Source of the DNA: Symsagittifera roscoffensis
Lineage: Eukaryota; Xenacoelomorpha; Acoela; Convolutidae
Reading direction: 5' to 3'
Assembly: GCF_963678635.1 (NCBI RefSeq)
Contig: NC_087063.1
Location: 19,081,814 to 19,145,813, forward strand
DNA: 64,000 nt
Of the stretch, positions 41,101-53,896 are shown one piece after another. Below the pieces are notes generated by a model. It had not been told where the DNA came from. It saw only the letters and a list, made by a program, of their open reading frames with translations, and ran no database searches. Position 1 is the stretch's first letter. Every line of letters starts with the position of its first letter. A program made the position numbers and the translations under genes.

Positions 41101-44100
41101 AAGAGAAAAAAATTGATATGTACAATTGGGTTCATCTATAATATAATTAAATAAAACAGCATAGAGCAAACTAAAATTAACAGTTGCTGTAAAAATTGGT
41201 CAAAAGAGATCAACTAATATGTCTGCTAAGAATTACTAAGTGAACGTATTATGAATTTAACGAACTGCTCTGGATAAGCCAAGGGTAAATAAAACGGTAA
41301 ATGTTCATTCTGAATAAGTTTTAAGAGTTAAATTCGCTGAAATAATTTTTTGATGGAAATTATCTCCTTCTGTTCTTGTTAAGTATCTAATATTTTAAGA
41401 AATATTGCTCCCTCCAATTTCTTTATCCTCCATTGGGAGTTCTTCAGCAGGTGAACATAGCACCACAAGATTCGGGTTAAATGAAGATGTGGTTGAGTGG
41501 GATCCTTGAGTCTTCTCGTTCACTAAAGTTGGTCCTGTTTAAATGTCCGCCAAAGGTGTCAAGAATGCTAAAGGAACTCGAAAGTTTAGGTGGTTTGGCA
41601 CTTATTGTTTGAGGTGAATGCAATCAACGGGTCCTCTGCTGAGTCCACAACGTCTATTGCCGCAACTAATGGTAACACTTGCTGGATGAAGCGCCTCTCT
41701 CAATAGAACTTTGGGGACCCGGGTTCCTTCTCGGACGGGACGAACTGAATTAGGGGTTTTCTGGTACTGGGTTTGTTAGCTTCTCGGGAGAACTCTCTAT
41801 AGCAATTCGGTTCTCGCTCGTACCCGGAGTTAGTGATTTGAAGTCCAAGATTGGTTGGTCGCCAGAGATGGTTCGTCTTTAATGATCTAAAGAACGTTCA
41901 CATATGAAAGACTGAGAAATGGAATTAACCCCATAGTCAGTGCTCAAAAAGTCGTCCAAGACGTTGTCCCAACGGTTTAATTCTAATGACGAAGTTAAGT
42001 CTGAGTTTACGAAACAGAAACATTTGGTACTGGGGACATTTGTTCTTCGCCTCTTCGTCAATGTTGAGCCCGATGATCTGCTTGACAGTGTGGGTCCTGC
42101 TTCGTTAAAATCTTTCCTTTTAGTTAGTGAATTTCTCATTCTCTTCCCTGCTAATTCACTATTATTAACTAATCTATTCGGAACGGTTGTAAACTTATTA
42201 GGAGCCAATGGTTGCTTTTGTTGAAAGCGAGGACTGATTTTCTTAGTACGTGGCCGTTGTCTGAGGCTACCGTATGTTTTGTGTTCGCCAAGGGGCTTAA
42301 AGTACGGTTGGCCTTCCCTTTTGTTCACTGTCTTGTAATACCAATTACCTCCTTGGGTGAAGGGGTTCGACAATGGGGCTCTCGGTGCTATTTGTTCTGT
42401 TTTGTCCGCTGGATCGCTCTAATATCCTCTGTTGTCGGGTATAGTCTCCTCCAGGTATCCGTCATCCTCCAGGTATTCTGTGCTGTTGTTTGCCCCCAGT
42501 CCTAGGCTCTCTGTTTTGACCTGATCGACTTCCTTTCGTTGAACAACATTGTCACAAATTTCGCTTTGACTGTGTAGATTGGTCGTTCTACAACTCCGTT
42601 TGATGTATGATCTCCCAACGTAGATAAAATTAGTCTAATATCTTTCTTCTCGCAGAAGTTTTTGATTTAATTGGAAAAAAACACGACCCGTGGTCTCTTC
42701 TGATTGATTTCGGATATCCATGTAGGTTGCAGTAATCCGTCAGAAATGTGAGTATAGAAGACGCTGAAGTACTATTTACAACCTCAGGAGAAGATAATTT
42801 TGTGAACCTATCTACGCATAACAGCAAAAAATTTGATGTGCTCCAGTTTTTTTCCAATGGTCCTGCAAAATACTAATTTAATTCTTCGTTAGTTTCTTAG
42901 AAAATTTGTATCTTCTGCGTATTCGCCGAGCACAAATTATCTTAAGGTGCTTACCAGCTTTTATATACTGAGCACTAATTTTCCCATGATGGTAAATTTC
43001 CCGGTATAAGTGCAGCCACCAAAGGTTATCCGCCAGTGCTTTCATACCGAACTGTGTTGGATGGGTCTCATGTAAAAGCATCATGAACAAGGATCTAAGG
43101 GCGTATGGGACGATCAGTTTGTTATCGTTAATTAATAAGTCTTCCTTCACATGAAGTTCCCGTTCGAAGGTCTTCAAAGAAGCCTCAAACTTATCCAATG
43201 TCCAATGATCTTCCTTCTTCAACCGCCTTCTTCACCTCTTTTAGGATTTTGTCTTAATCGGGCATCATCCTGATAAACTTGTTTGAGTAATGGTCCGTAA
43301 ACACTAATGGAGCTGAGGGTAATTATAGGTCTGCCTTACACTTTGTGAGTTTTTTCTTAGGTGTTTCGGACATAATGTTGTTCTTAAAATTTACTGAAGT
43401 TCCATGATTTTCTACGCGAAGTGATAGTTTTAACAATTGTAATGAGGCTTGAAAAGATATATTATTGGATTTATCTTCTTGCTTTAAAGTTGAGAAAGTG
43501 ATAATATTGAAGGTATTGAAAAAAAAATATACGATTTGTCTGAAAGAAAAAATGTTTGAAACTAAATTTAAAAAGTTTTAAAGGAAGGCAGCTGCTCGTA
43601 CAAGACTCTGAACGCAAATGATAAGAATTTCAAATTTGCCATGTGTCTGTGACGTAATTAAGAACATTCGCGAATAACGACCGTTGGATGTGTTGCAGCT
43701 ATTCGTTCTTTCCGACCATTTGATTTTACAATCCTACGACCATTGTAATTCTATTTACACTGAATACATCCACTTGATTATCAATCAACAAATCGTTTTT
43801 TTTTCAATTCTTCTTTTTACAGTCACTACTTACAATTAAAATGTCAAAAATCTTTTAAGACATCGTCACTACAAATTCATTGTCATAATGTGAGGTTGGG
43901 AGGGTTTTTCTTGAGGGTAACCTCGGCAGTAAATTGGTAAATCCCATTTCGTTTCCTGGGATATGTTTGATTTTGAAATTAAAAGGCAAGAGTCAGTTTA
44001 CCTGACGGGTCAGTCTACTATGCATCGTTTTCTTACTCTGGTTTGCGTTGAACGCAGATGAAAGTGCTCTATGACCCGCAGCGATTTCAAACTCTGTGCC

Positions 44101-47100
44101 ATATAAGTAGTTCTTGAAATGTTCGGTTGCCCAAACCACTCCCAAAAATTGTAACTCATTTGTTGAGTATTTTATTTCGTGGGTGTTCAAAAATTGAGAA
44201 GCGAGCTCAATTGTTATCCAAAGTTCCACGGTCCCATTGTTCCAATGTAGCTCCTAAGCCGTTATGCGAAGCGTCTGTTTTCAGTCTTGATTCTTTTCTT
44301 ATATCAAACTGATTATTTGCCGTTAAATTCACAATTTGGTCTTTTAGTTCTTCAAAAGCTTTCGTGTGTGAATCATCCCAATGGTATACCGATTTTTTTT
44401 ATTAATAGGGGACGGTGTGGTGAATTCAGTTTTTAAAGGTTAGCGGCAAATTTCATGTAGTGGTTTATTGAACCGAAGAATGATCTTAACTCTGAGTTGT
44501 TCATCGGACGCGGAAGATTTTTTTGATTTTATAAAAAAAAACTCGATTTTCACACCAATGGTTTCACTCCTGTGTGGCCAATCTTGAATTGCAACCATTC
44601 AATATCATTTTTTCCTTTTAACTGCCATGTTTTTGCTTTCTAGGATATTTGAAATTTTCCAGAGGATAGCTTTATGTTCTTCTATAGAACCTTTTGAGGC
44701 AATTAAAATATCATCAATGTAGCAGTTGGTAAACTGAATATCTTTCAATGAAGAATCCATTACCCTTTGGAATTCATTTGGCATATCTCCCAACCCACAG
44801 AATCCCGTTTAACATCGATAGGTTTCGATGTTTTTGCCCCCTTCTATGCTAAAACTGAATTGTTGCATAGTTGTAGCTGGCTATAGGTGTTTTTCAAATC
44901 CAAGCTACTAAAAAACTGAAGTCTTATTTGAGAGTTGGAGAACGATGTTGACAAAATATTCGTGAATATTCGGCATTTGATATTTATTTTCAATTATCTG
45001 GTTATGTAAGAGTTTAGAATGTAGGGCTAATTGTTGCCATTTTTTTATTGTAGTTACAAGTGGGCTTATGAAACAGTCTTCGTCACATTTATCTAATCTC
45101 ACGATGTGCCCCTCTTTTTCCAGTCTCTTCAATTCGGACTATTCTATTCGGTTTTTTTAATTCGAGCTTTTGTAGCGGTTGTTTCTGCAGGATTTCTATT
45201 CCGATTTGGGGTAATTTTCAATTCCCAAAATATTCTTCTGGTGTCCAGTGGTGATAAAAAATGGAGCTTTTTCATCCATCCGTTAGATTTTATTCTGACT
45301 ACAATTTTTCCGATCATGTTTATTGTATCGTTAGTGAAGCCGCAGTAAAATTCCACGATTTTCTTGCCCATGGTTAAAATTTTGAGCTGTGGGTTTCTCA
45401 ATTTTTGCTCATGGAGCACGTTTTGTTGCAGGAAACTTACTCGACTAGCTGAATTCACTGGAATGTTCATATTTACAATTGCTTCCTCGCCTAATCCGAT
45501 ATTTACAAGTCTTATTGTTTCGATATTCGTATGTTTAAAACCGAGTAATCATTATTGTCGCTTATCCCTATTCTGTCCAGGCCTTTATCACTCCACAAAA
45601 GTTTTCCTACTGATTCACTTGTAGATCCACTGGAGAATATAAACAATTCTGATTATATATATTATCTTCTACATTATGTAGAACTGGCCTTCTTCCTTCT
45701 AAATTACAGAGTCTTCCAAACTGTCCTTTGTTTTTACAATGGTTACATATTATTTCTTTTGCTGGGCAAACGTTCAATTGTCCTTTGGTAAAATTATTTC
45801 CACATTTCTTACAAGAATAAGATTTTTCTATATGCAGACTTTGTTCTTTTCTTACAGTTTTAAAAATATTGTACACCTGCCGCTATTGTTGGTATTGGCC
45901 CTCCTCATGTTCTTTAATTTGAGATGACTATAGTATTTTCTCATCGATAGTTGCTTGGTTAAGTGCATCCACTGAGTTTAGCGTTTTCAATAGGAGTCGT
46001 CATTGAAGATGGCAATTTCTCATATTGAATACGATTACATCTGTTATCCACTCCGGTTTTGCGTTAATTCAAAATTCGCACGATCTAGCTGAATCCGATA
46101 GTGATCCCTAAAATTATTCGTAGGACTCTCTATCAAACTGTTTTCGGCTCAATAACTTGTATCGTTCAAAGGTAACGTTCGCTGTTTTAACAAATGCTGC
46201 GTTCAGAAGGTCGAACAATTCTTCGAAGAAAAAAATAGGACTTTACCCTTGGGTGTTTATAAGAAAACACTCATTTCCCCTTGTCTCCTGAAGCCAAGGA
46301 AAGGATGGATCTTACTTTCTTGTCTGCTTCGTTTCTCCTCATCCCCCCGAATTTTCTTTTCTCCTCTGGAATTCTTTTGTTCTCCAAATTTTCGTAGACT
46401 CGCGTTACTTCCTTTTTTCTGGCCTCTCTGGCTTTTCTCTGCGTATCAGTTTCTGACTCCTGGGGGCCTTCTAAAATAGGGATTATCGTTTCTGACTCAA
46501 TTGTTTCTTTCAGATTATCTATGTCCAAGTTCTCTTTGACGATGATGGCCAAGTGGAACTGGTCAGTCCAATTCGTCCATAGGGTGGTTGGTTCTACAGT
46601 ATAGTTTGGCTAAAAGGCGGGATTTCCCCGCAGATTTGAATCACTTGATTGCGCCGTAATAAAAAGTATTCAAATACCACTAGTATACTAACACCAACTA
46701 AGCTAAGTTAAAAGAATGAAAGTTATTGTGTTAAATTAAAACTGACTGTTGTCTAAATAGAACAAAAGTAACTCGAAGTCTAATGGATTTCGTATAAAGC
46801 ACCGGTAACTAATTAATTGCTAGAGGTCAAGGTTACTAACGCTAAAACACACAAACGTTAAAACACACAATCACAACACAGTTGTAGTTAGTTTTGGTTT
46901 GTTAATCAAAACCGTTTTGCTGAAGTTTTCGACAACCCTTAAGATAACTTTTTTTCGTAAGCCAAAACAATGAGAAAAAGTTATAAATTCATATCCACAT
47001 TTGATGTACAAAACAAAGACTTAAACTTAGCGTACAATTTGAACCAATTGGTTTGCCCTAATTCAATTTGGATGATTTTTGAGCCGAATAGAAGTGTCAC

Positions 47101-50100
47101 TTTCGCGTTAAAACAAACTGATTGTTTGCCTCGATTTATTTATCCCACATTGGCAAAATTTGCAATATTCAAATATCGAACGATTTACAAAAATTGATCA
47201 CAGGCAAAAACAAGGAAACTTAATCCAACTCTTTTTTCATAATTCGCTGATCTTTTTTCGAAGTTTCTCGGAGATGAACCGACATAAACCTTGTAATTGA
47301 ATGTCCAATTTATGTTTGATTGATTGATTTGTACGATATTTGATCTGTTTTTATTGCTTGCTGCTATCAGTGTACCATATCAGTCCAAAGGCATCAAGAT
47401 TTTATGAGATGGTTGTCTAGATAAACATTTGGGAATTATTTGAGCGCTTAGAGGCACAATTTCCTCATAAGGTTGTAGATTGCATCTGAGCCAGATTTTG
47501 TTTATGAAAAAAATTGAACATGTAAATAAACAGACTCATTCAATTTACCATGATTTGAAATTTTGCTACAAAAAATTGAGGGAATATTATGAAAACAAGT
47601 TTTTATGACATGTTTTGACACGTTAGCTCCCTTTTACTTGGCGTAGTGAACCCTGGAAACTCATTGAGCGACTAAGAAGTTTCAAAAAAAAATTTTAGGG
47701 TGCGATCTCAAACTTATTATTATAAACATTTATATTATATACGAAGCCATCAACCACTTGGATTAAATGCCAATTTAATTTGATGAACTTTTTAAATATG
47801 AAAAATGAAAAAACCTTTTGACCTTTCAGTGCAGTGCGGTATAAGGTTAGAGGATGATAAATCTTAAATACCCCCACTCGGAAAAAAAGACCAAAAAGTA
47901 TTCGTTCACTATTAAATGAAGTTGCTTAACACTTTTTAGCACTGTGTGTAGACCTTTTGTTATTGATGGGCTGAAAGTTCCTATTTAGAACCAAAGTTTA
48001 AATTCTCCTGCCTGTTGGGTTTATAAGGCGGTGTTGAGTTGATCTTATTAATATTTTAATCTGTTGACTAACTTTGAGGATAGCAGGATGGAGATTGTCT
48101 GGGGGATGGAGCCGACCAGTCTCAGGTGGGGTAGAGACACACTATGACTCATTCTCCCGTCAGCAGAGGGTGACTGCACAATGGTGCGGGACTCGAACCG
48201 GTGGTAGTCGAACGCCTTCATCGGACTGTAAACAAGAAAAAAGACAAGCTACTGTGTTTGCCATTTGCAAAATTCCAAAAAAAAATCAAATTGAAAAAAA
48301 TCAGTTGACTTCTTTAGTATTTTCTCGAGAGGGACCAACTTTCAAAACATTTTCGACATTTTTGCCGACTTTCTTTAAATAACCCCACTCGGAAAAAAAG
48401 ACCAAAAAGTATTCGTTCACTATTAAATGAAGTTGAACAAACTTGGTGAACAAACGTCGAACAAACTTGGTGTTCTGAGTTGAACAAACGTCGAACAAAC
48501 TTGGTGTTCTGAGCTCTCCCAAAACACTGAAAACATCCTAGTTCCGGAACTTTTTATGCACCGCGTTTTAAGGCGCTTTTTGGAAAGTTTTGAGTCGATC
48601 ACCTAAAAAACGATGTCGTACAAAAGTACTAAACGGGGACGACTCTTTGTGTGGTAAGACGAACAAATCTGTGGGTACTAAATAAGGATGGGGGAGAACG
48701 CGGTGAAAGAAAGTGAGCGATACTCGGTCCACAGCTTCCAAAAATTGCTCAGAAAATTTTTTCGTCCAAAAAGTGCCGAAAAATTTTTTATATGCAGACA
48801 GTCTAGGGGTCCCTTCTAGAGTCGGTAGAGCTCAAAAATTTTAAATAAAGGCTGTTAAAATTTTACATAAAGGCTGACATTACTCCCACATTCGTCAAAA
48901 AATGCTTCGTCAAACTATGATTCGACCAATTGAATATCTGCCTTGTGGTTGGTTCAACTTAAGACTGACCTGAGTAGCATAACGACGTGTACCAGACAGC
49001 CGAGAGATAGTAGAGTATAAGAGCAGTCACATAGACACAGACTGGCCTTGCTTCTTCCGCCTAATAGGGATGCACCCTTGGCTGCAAACAGAACAACTAA
49101 CCTTAGCGCTAGCTCATAGAGATCGACTGCTAGCTATATCTTCAAGGTCATTTAGTTCGTCTAATTGTAAATCCTAAGCTATAGCTGTTAATAGACCTGC
49201 CAATGTTGAAAGATTACAGTTAATCTATATTGTTTTTTTTACTCGATAACAATGCTGCTGATGATGATCTGATCATACTTACAATTTACAGTATTGAATA
49301 TAGTTTAAAATAAGCTTAGTTTCGAATTTCAGGGATTATTTCATGGCTCAATTAGCACTTTTTCGATCTGATGATCAAACATAGTTTGTAGGAGCTTATT
49401 CAGCAGAACCTCCACATCTTTTGGGAAACGTGGATAGGCCAATTCTTGTCGATGATATCGCCGAAAAAAGTCTGTGATGCCATAACTTTCTTTTACCGGC
49501 ACCTGATCCAGTTCACGATAAAGCAAGAGCCCGTTGTGTCAATACAGTCGAAGAATAAGGTACAAAATTGGAAGATAGAGCGTTAAACAGTGAAAACCTC
49601 CTTTAAGAATTTGCAGAATAATAAATTAAGCAAGAAAAGCCAGACATTACCAGGCTAGCTCTGCAGAAATAGATTTACTCATGGCCATAAAAATGCGGAG
49701 CACCAAATGTACACTGTAATTAATGTAGCAAGCGTGGACATTTTGCCGGAAAAATTACTCGAAAGTAAGGCTAGGAAAAATTGTATAACAAGATGAAAAA
49801 AGGAGTCGATCAGTTTCTTTGAATCTGATAGCAAATCAGAACATACAGTGTTGAAAATCTCTAAAGATATCAGCCAAGAAAGCTCACTAAAAAATAGGAG
49901 GTAATAAAGCGCGGCAACAGTAAAAACAAGATGTTTGACGGAAATTTTAAAATCGAAAGAATCTCTCTTTAGCGCGACAGTGGTACCAGAACTACGGCAT
50001 TCTCTATCAACAAAAAAGACAACAGGAAAAGACACGTTCCTTTGATTGAACTCCAAATCTCAGATTGTCAGGTTAACTTTTGAGAACAATCTAAAGGTTT

Positions 50101-53100
50101 TCAAAAAAAAACAGGCAAAAACTTTTGCATTTTCAGAAGCCATAAACATTTTTCGTTCAAAAATTAAAGCACAACGTCTTGTGCAGAGAAAACACGCCCA
50201 GGTTTCGAAAAAAAATCTAGCAGATCTTCAAAAAATCTAAATTTTTTTGTGCAAAAAATGTTCGTCAAAACTTAAGTCAACGCATGTGTCCACACTTTTT
50301 TTCGGTTTCTCCCTTAATCTCAAATTTGGCACCGTAGTTCTCCAGAAAAACAAAAAATCTAACAAACAGTCCAAAAATTTTATTTTTCTAGAACCAAATT
50401 GATTTTCTACAAAATAACAGGCGTAGAAAAAATAGGATAAGAAAAAAAATTCACGCACCTAAACTTTTCAAATCAACCCGTACTCACGAACTTGGCCAGG
50501 CATTTTTCAACCAAAAATTTAAAAAAAACGGTCAAAATTTGAAAACGTAGACTTTCTCTAAATCAAAACTAATTCTCTACAAATAGTAAGTGCGTAGCTG
50601 CTGTTACCGACAGAAACGCTGCTACTTTTTTCCATCGAACCCTATATCTCAAACTTGGCAGTATAGTTTTAGAGTAAAATGAAAAGTTTTCAAAAGGGGT
50701 CACAAGTTCAAAATTAGAAAATTGAAATTGTAATGTTCATAACTTATTTCCACAAAAAGCCTAGTGCTTTTGCTTATGCATGCAGTAGTCCTAATACCGT
50801 TTCATTCAATTGAAAGTTTTGTCTCAGATGTTTCTTGGCACGGTAGGTTTCGAGAAAAAAAACTTTTTTGAAGAAACGATCAATGGTTCAAAACTTGAGC
50901 GTCTTCTAAGGCCATAATTATTTTCTACAAAAACAAGGCGTAGCAGCTTGTTCAGGTGATATTCCAATAATATTTTTATCTGCTTGAAGTCTTTGACGAT
51001 TTCAGATTTGATGGGATAATTATTGACAAAATGATAATCAAATCTGTGCCAAGAAATTCACCCACTGCAAGTTTCGAATGCCACGTGATTCGGTAAAAAG
51101 AAACTAGCAAAATATACGGCACACAGGGGAGTAGACAGTCTGTCTATCGGTCTTTTAAAGCGTTTTTTGAAAACAATCTTGCCACCAAAAGTTGTACCAC
51201 ATTTGCGACTTGGGTTAGAAAAAAAGTGTACTTCGTATTAAGACACTACATTCCGCATGTGTAAATTATATTACGTCCAAAGAGTTTTTCAGGACTATAT
51301 CGAATAATGAAACTTTTAAAACACCATAAAATGCAATGAAAAAAAAATTTTGGTAGCTTATTTTCTATAAATAGCAACTCTGTAGCTATCTCACAAAAAA
51401 TTATGATTGTGTTAGCCATTGATATTATGTTAGATATTCTTTTACAATTATAATCTTTTCATAATATTTTCCTAATTTTTAATTTTCATGCGAATACCTG
51501 GAAAAAAATTTTCTTGGCTTTTAAAGAGAAAAAAAAAAGTTTTCCTTGTATTATAAAGAGAAAAAAAAGTAAAATGTCTTCAATGGACTTTTTAGATCAT
51601 GTAATCTAATGTTTTTTTCTTCGAACATTACTTTTTCTGATAATTGGTTTTAAGTAGGTCACGTTCTTTCACGAACAAAAAACTGCCAGACAATTGATTA
51701 CTAACGGTACGCGATAACAACTATATGATGGCAACTTCTATTTTTTCTGTACTGTTAGTTTTGATTAGCTGGAAAATATACGGACTTTATTCTGGCTCGG
51801 TCAAATAACTATTAATGAAAAATAGTTTAGGCAAAAATGTCAGAAGTTTGAGCATTCGTTTCTCATTGATCTATTCTCGAAAAAAACGATGGTTTGAAAC
51901 TTCAACGCTGCATTTTTAACTATTGTTTTAATGATTCAGCAAGCCACGATTAAGCAATTCAAAATATATACTGGCGACTATATCGACTAACACAGAAAAA
52001 ACGAGGTTTGACAAGTTGCTCATGACTTACGAGCACCAGCGGATTAACGGGGGGTGGGGGGATGGCTGACGCTTCTCCCTCAGGGATTTGACCCTCGGCC
52101 GACCCAAAGATTGCACTATTTTGAGAAATCCATTTTTGGTGACGGATCCTAAAGTTTTTCTAAAGGCGCCTTGGGCGCCAATATATTTTAAATTTGAGGG
52201 GTAGCGCGCGCCGAAAAAACGCGATTTTGTGGTCAACACTTTCCAAAAAGTGCTCAAAAACAATTTGGTCGACCTAAAAAAAGGTCGCAAAAAATTTTGA
52301 AATTTTTGAAAATCCGCCCCCCCCCCGTCGAGAAATTCCTAGATCCGCCCCTGGATTATTAAATAGATTCTTTATGTTTTTACATAAATGATCGCAGCTC
52401 AAATAAGTTCCTATTTCGAACTGATAGCATCAACATTTTCAGCAGGGGCGTAAAAGGACTTTTTAATTGTCAAGCTATTTGAAAAACTATTTGAAAAGAA
52501 CTCCAAAATTATCACCGATTGGTTTCGTTAGAACAAATTAAGGTTTCAAAATGTTTTGCGCATTTCTAAAAACTGGTTTGACAGACATTACTCATTAAAA
52601 TTAAGTGGAAATTGTTTTATCTGCAAGCTTCAGTTATCACCACGAAAAGTTGTTATTTTAGCTTGTCGCCGCAGAAGTTTTAGCCAACACGGGATCTCTG
52701 TGGTGCTTTGGGAGAGCTCGGAAAATAAGGTCGACAAAATTTTCGATTTTTTTTTGAAAATCCGCCCCCCTCGAGAAAATCCTAGATCTGCCCCTGCTTA
52801 CCAGATAAGAGTAGTTTCTCAACCATATTCAATTATTTTCAATTGTGTTCCATTTTTTGCATCTGTATATGCACCAAATTTTCAGTTCATTGGGTGCAGC
52901 GCAGCGCAGACGTTTAAGTAAACCTATCCCCCCGCACGTTGCAACGTTGCAAATATATTATTTTCAGTAAAGTTGCTTGCTCTTATGGCTAAGGGCCTTA
53001 GTTTTCACCATAAGATGTTATTAACAAACGTGCTAACACTAATTGCATTAAAATATGATGCCGCCAAATTAGTTTTGCGCAAATTTTCATAGAATTATGA

Positions 53101-53830
53101 TTCCGTTAAGTTAGTTTTTTGAAATTAAAAACTGGTGTTGGATGGAAAAAGAGCCAATGATTTAAGCCAATGATTTAAGAAAAAAGACGAGCAATGGTTA
53201 AGTGTCCATCTCTCAGGCGAAAGGTCCAAGGTTCGATCCACGCCATGGTCCCTGCGTTAGGGTGAGGCAACATTTTACCAGCCCAGAAAGATTGCATGTA
53301 TCTTTAATCATAGAAGCCAGAGAGGACTGCGGCGTTAAAAGCTTACAGTCCAAACAGTTCGTATATTAATCCTTTTCCTTGTGAAAAATGGTCTTAAACT
53401 TAATCAAAAGCAGCAAGGCCGACATAAACAAGTGCTTGCGCGACATACTTTTCAGGTAATTTTGAACTGGCTTAGATCAAATGTGGCTTTTTGGTTCATT
53501 TGTGAAGTTTGGGCTGAAATAAACAGGTGAGTTAATTGGAAACAGTACAAGTTGTTCAATTAAACGCAGACTGTGACAGCCAATCAATAGAAACAATAAC
53601 AAAAAATCTGGACTCAAGCAGTCCTCATAAACAGACCTCAAGCTGATTGATAGTTGCTTATTTTCAATGAAAAGCAAAAAGTTAGAAAGGTCTGAATTAA
53701 TTAAACACAGCCAATTTGAATAAACTGTGAATGCAAACCTGACATTTCAGGTGACCTTAAGACATAAATTATGTCTAAAACCCAGTAAAAATTTTCCAGG
53801 AACAGCAGATATGTGCGTTTCAGTGCCCTC

Positions 53831-53896
<66 letters not shown>

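Larger units (their letters stand above)
40651..46879 (-). mobile_element. Old, decayed Ty3/gypsy element
   Basis: Diverged LTRs flank it (40651-40859 and 46661-46879; shared ACCACTAGTATACTAAC, TAAAACTGACT and AAAACACACAATCACAA). Between them, on the minus strand, gag, zinc-knuckle, RT, RNase H, integrase and tail fragments follow in gypsy order but in different frames with stops. It lies in an intron of the receptor gene, same strand. Its amino-acid words resemble the intact element in this window (DCFISPLV versus EYFISPIV; KYSTNEL in both), so it is a relative and not the same copy. Confidence 0.85.

Noticed and set aside
40840-41169. Membrane-like minus-strand ORF
   Set aside because: Lies across the border of the old element's 3' LTR; AT-driven composition, no motif.
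41940-42505. Plus-strand ORFs opposite the old gypsy tail
   Set aside because: Antisense to the decayed pol tail and without motifs.
49679-50056. Hydrophobic minus-strand ORF as the missing receptor exon
   Set aside because: It looks membrane-like, but the only nearby donor would leave an in-frame TGA before the splice site and the phases do not fit the neighbours.
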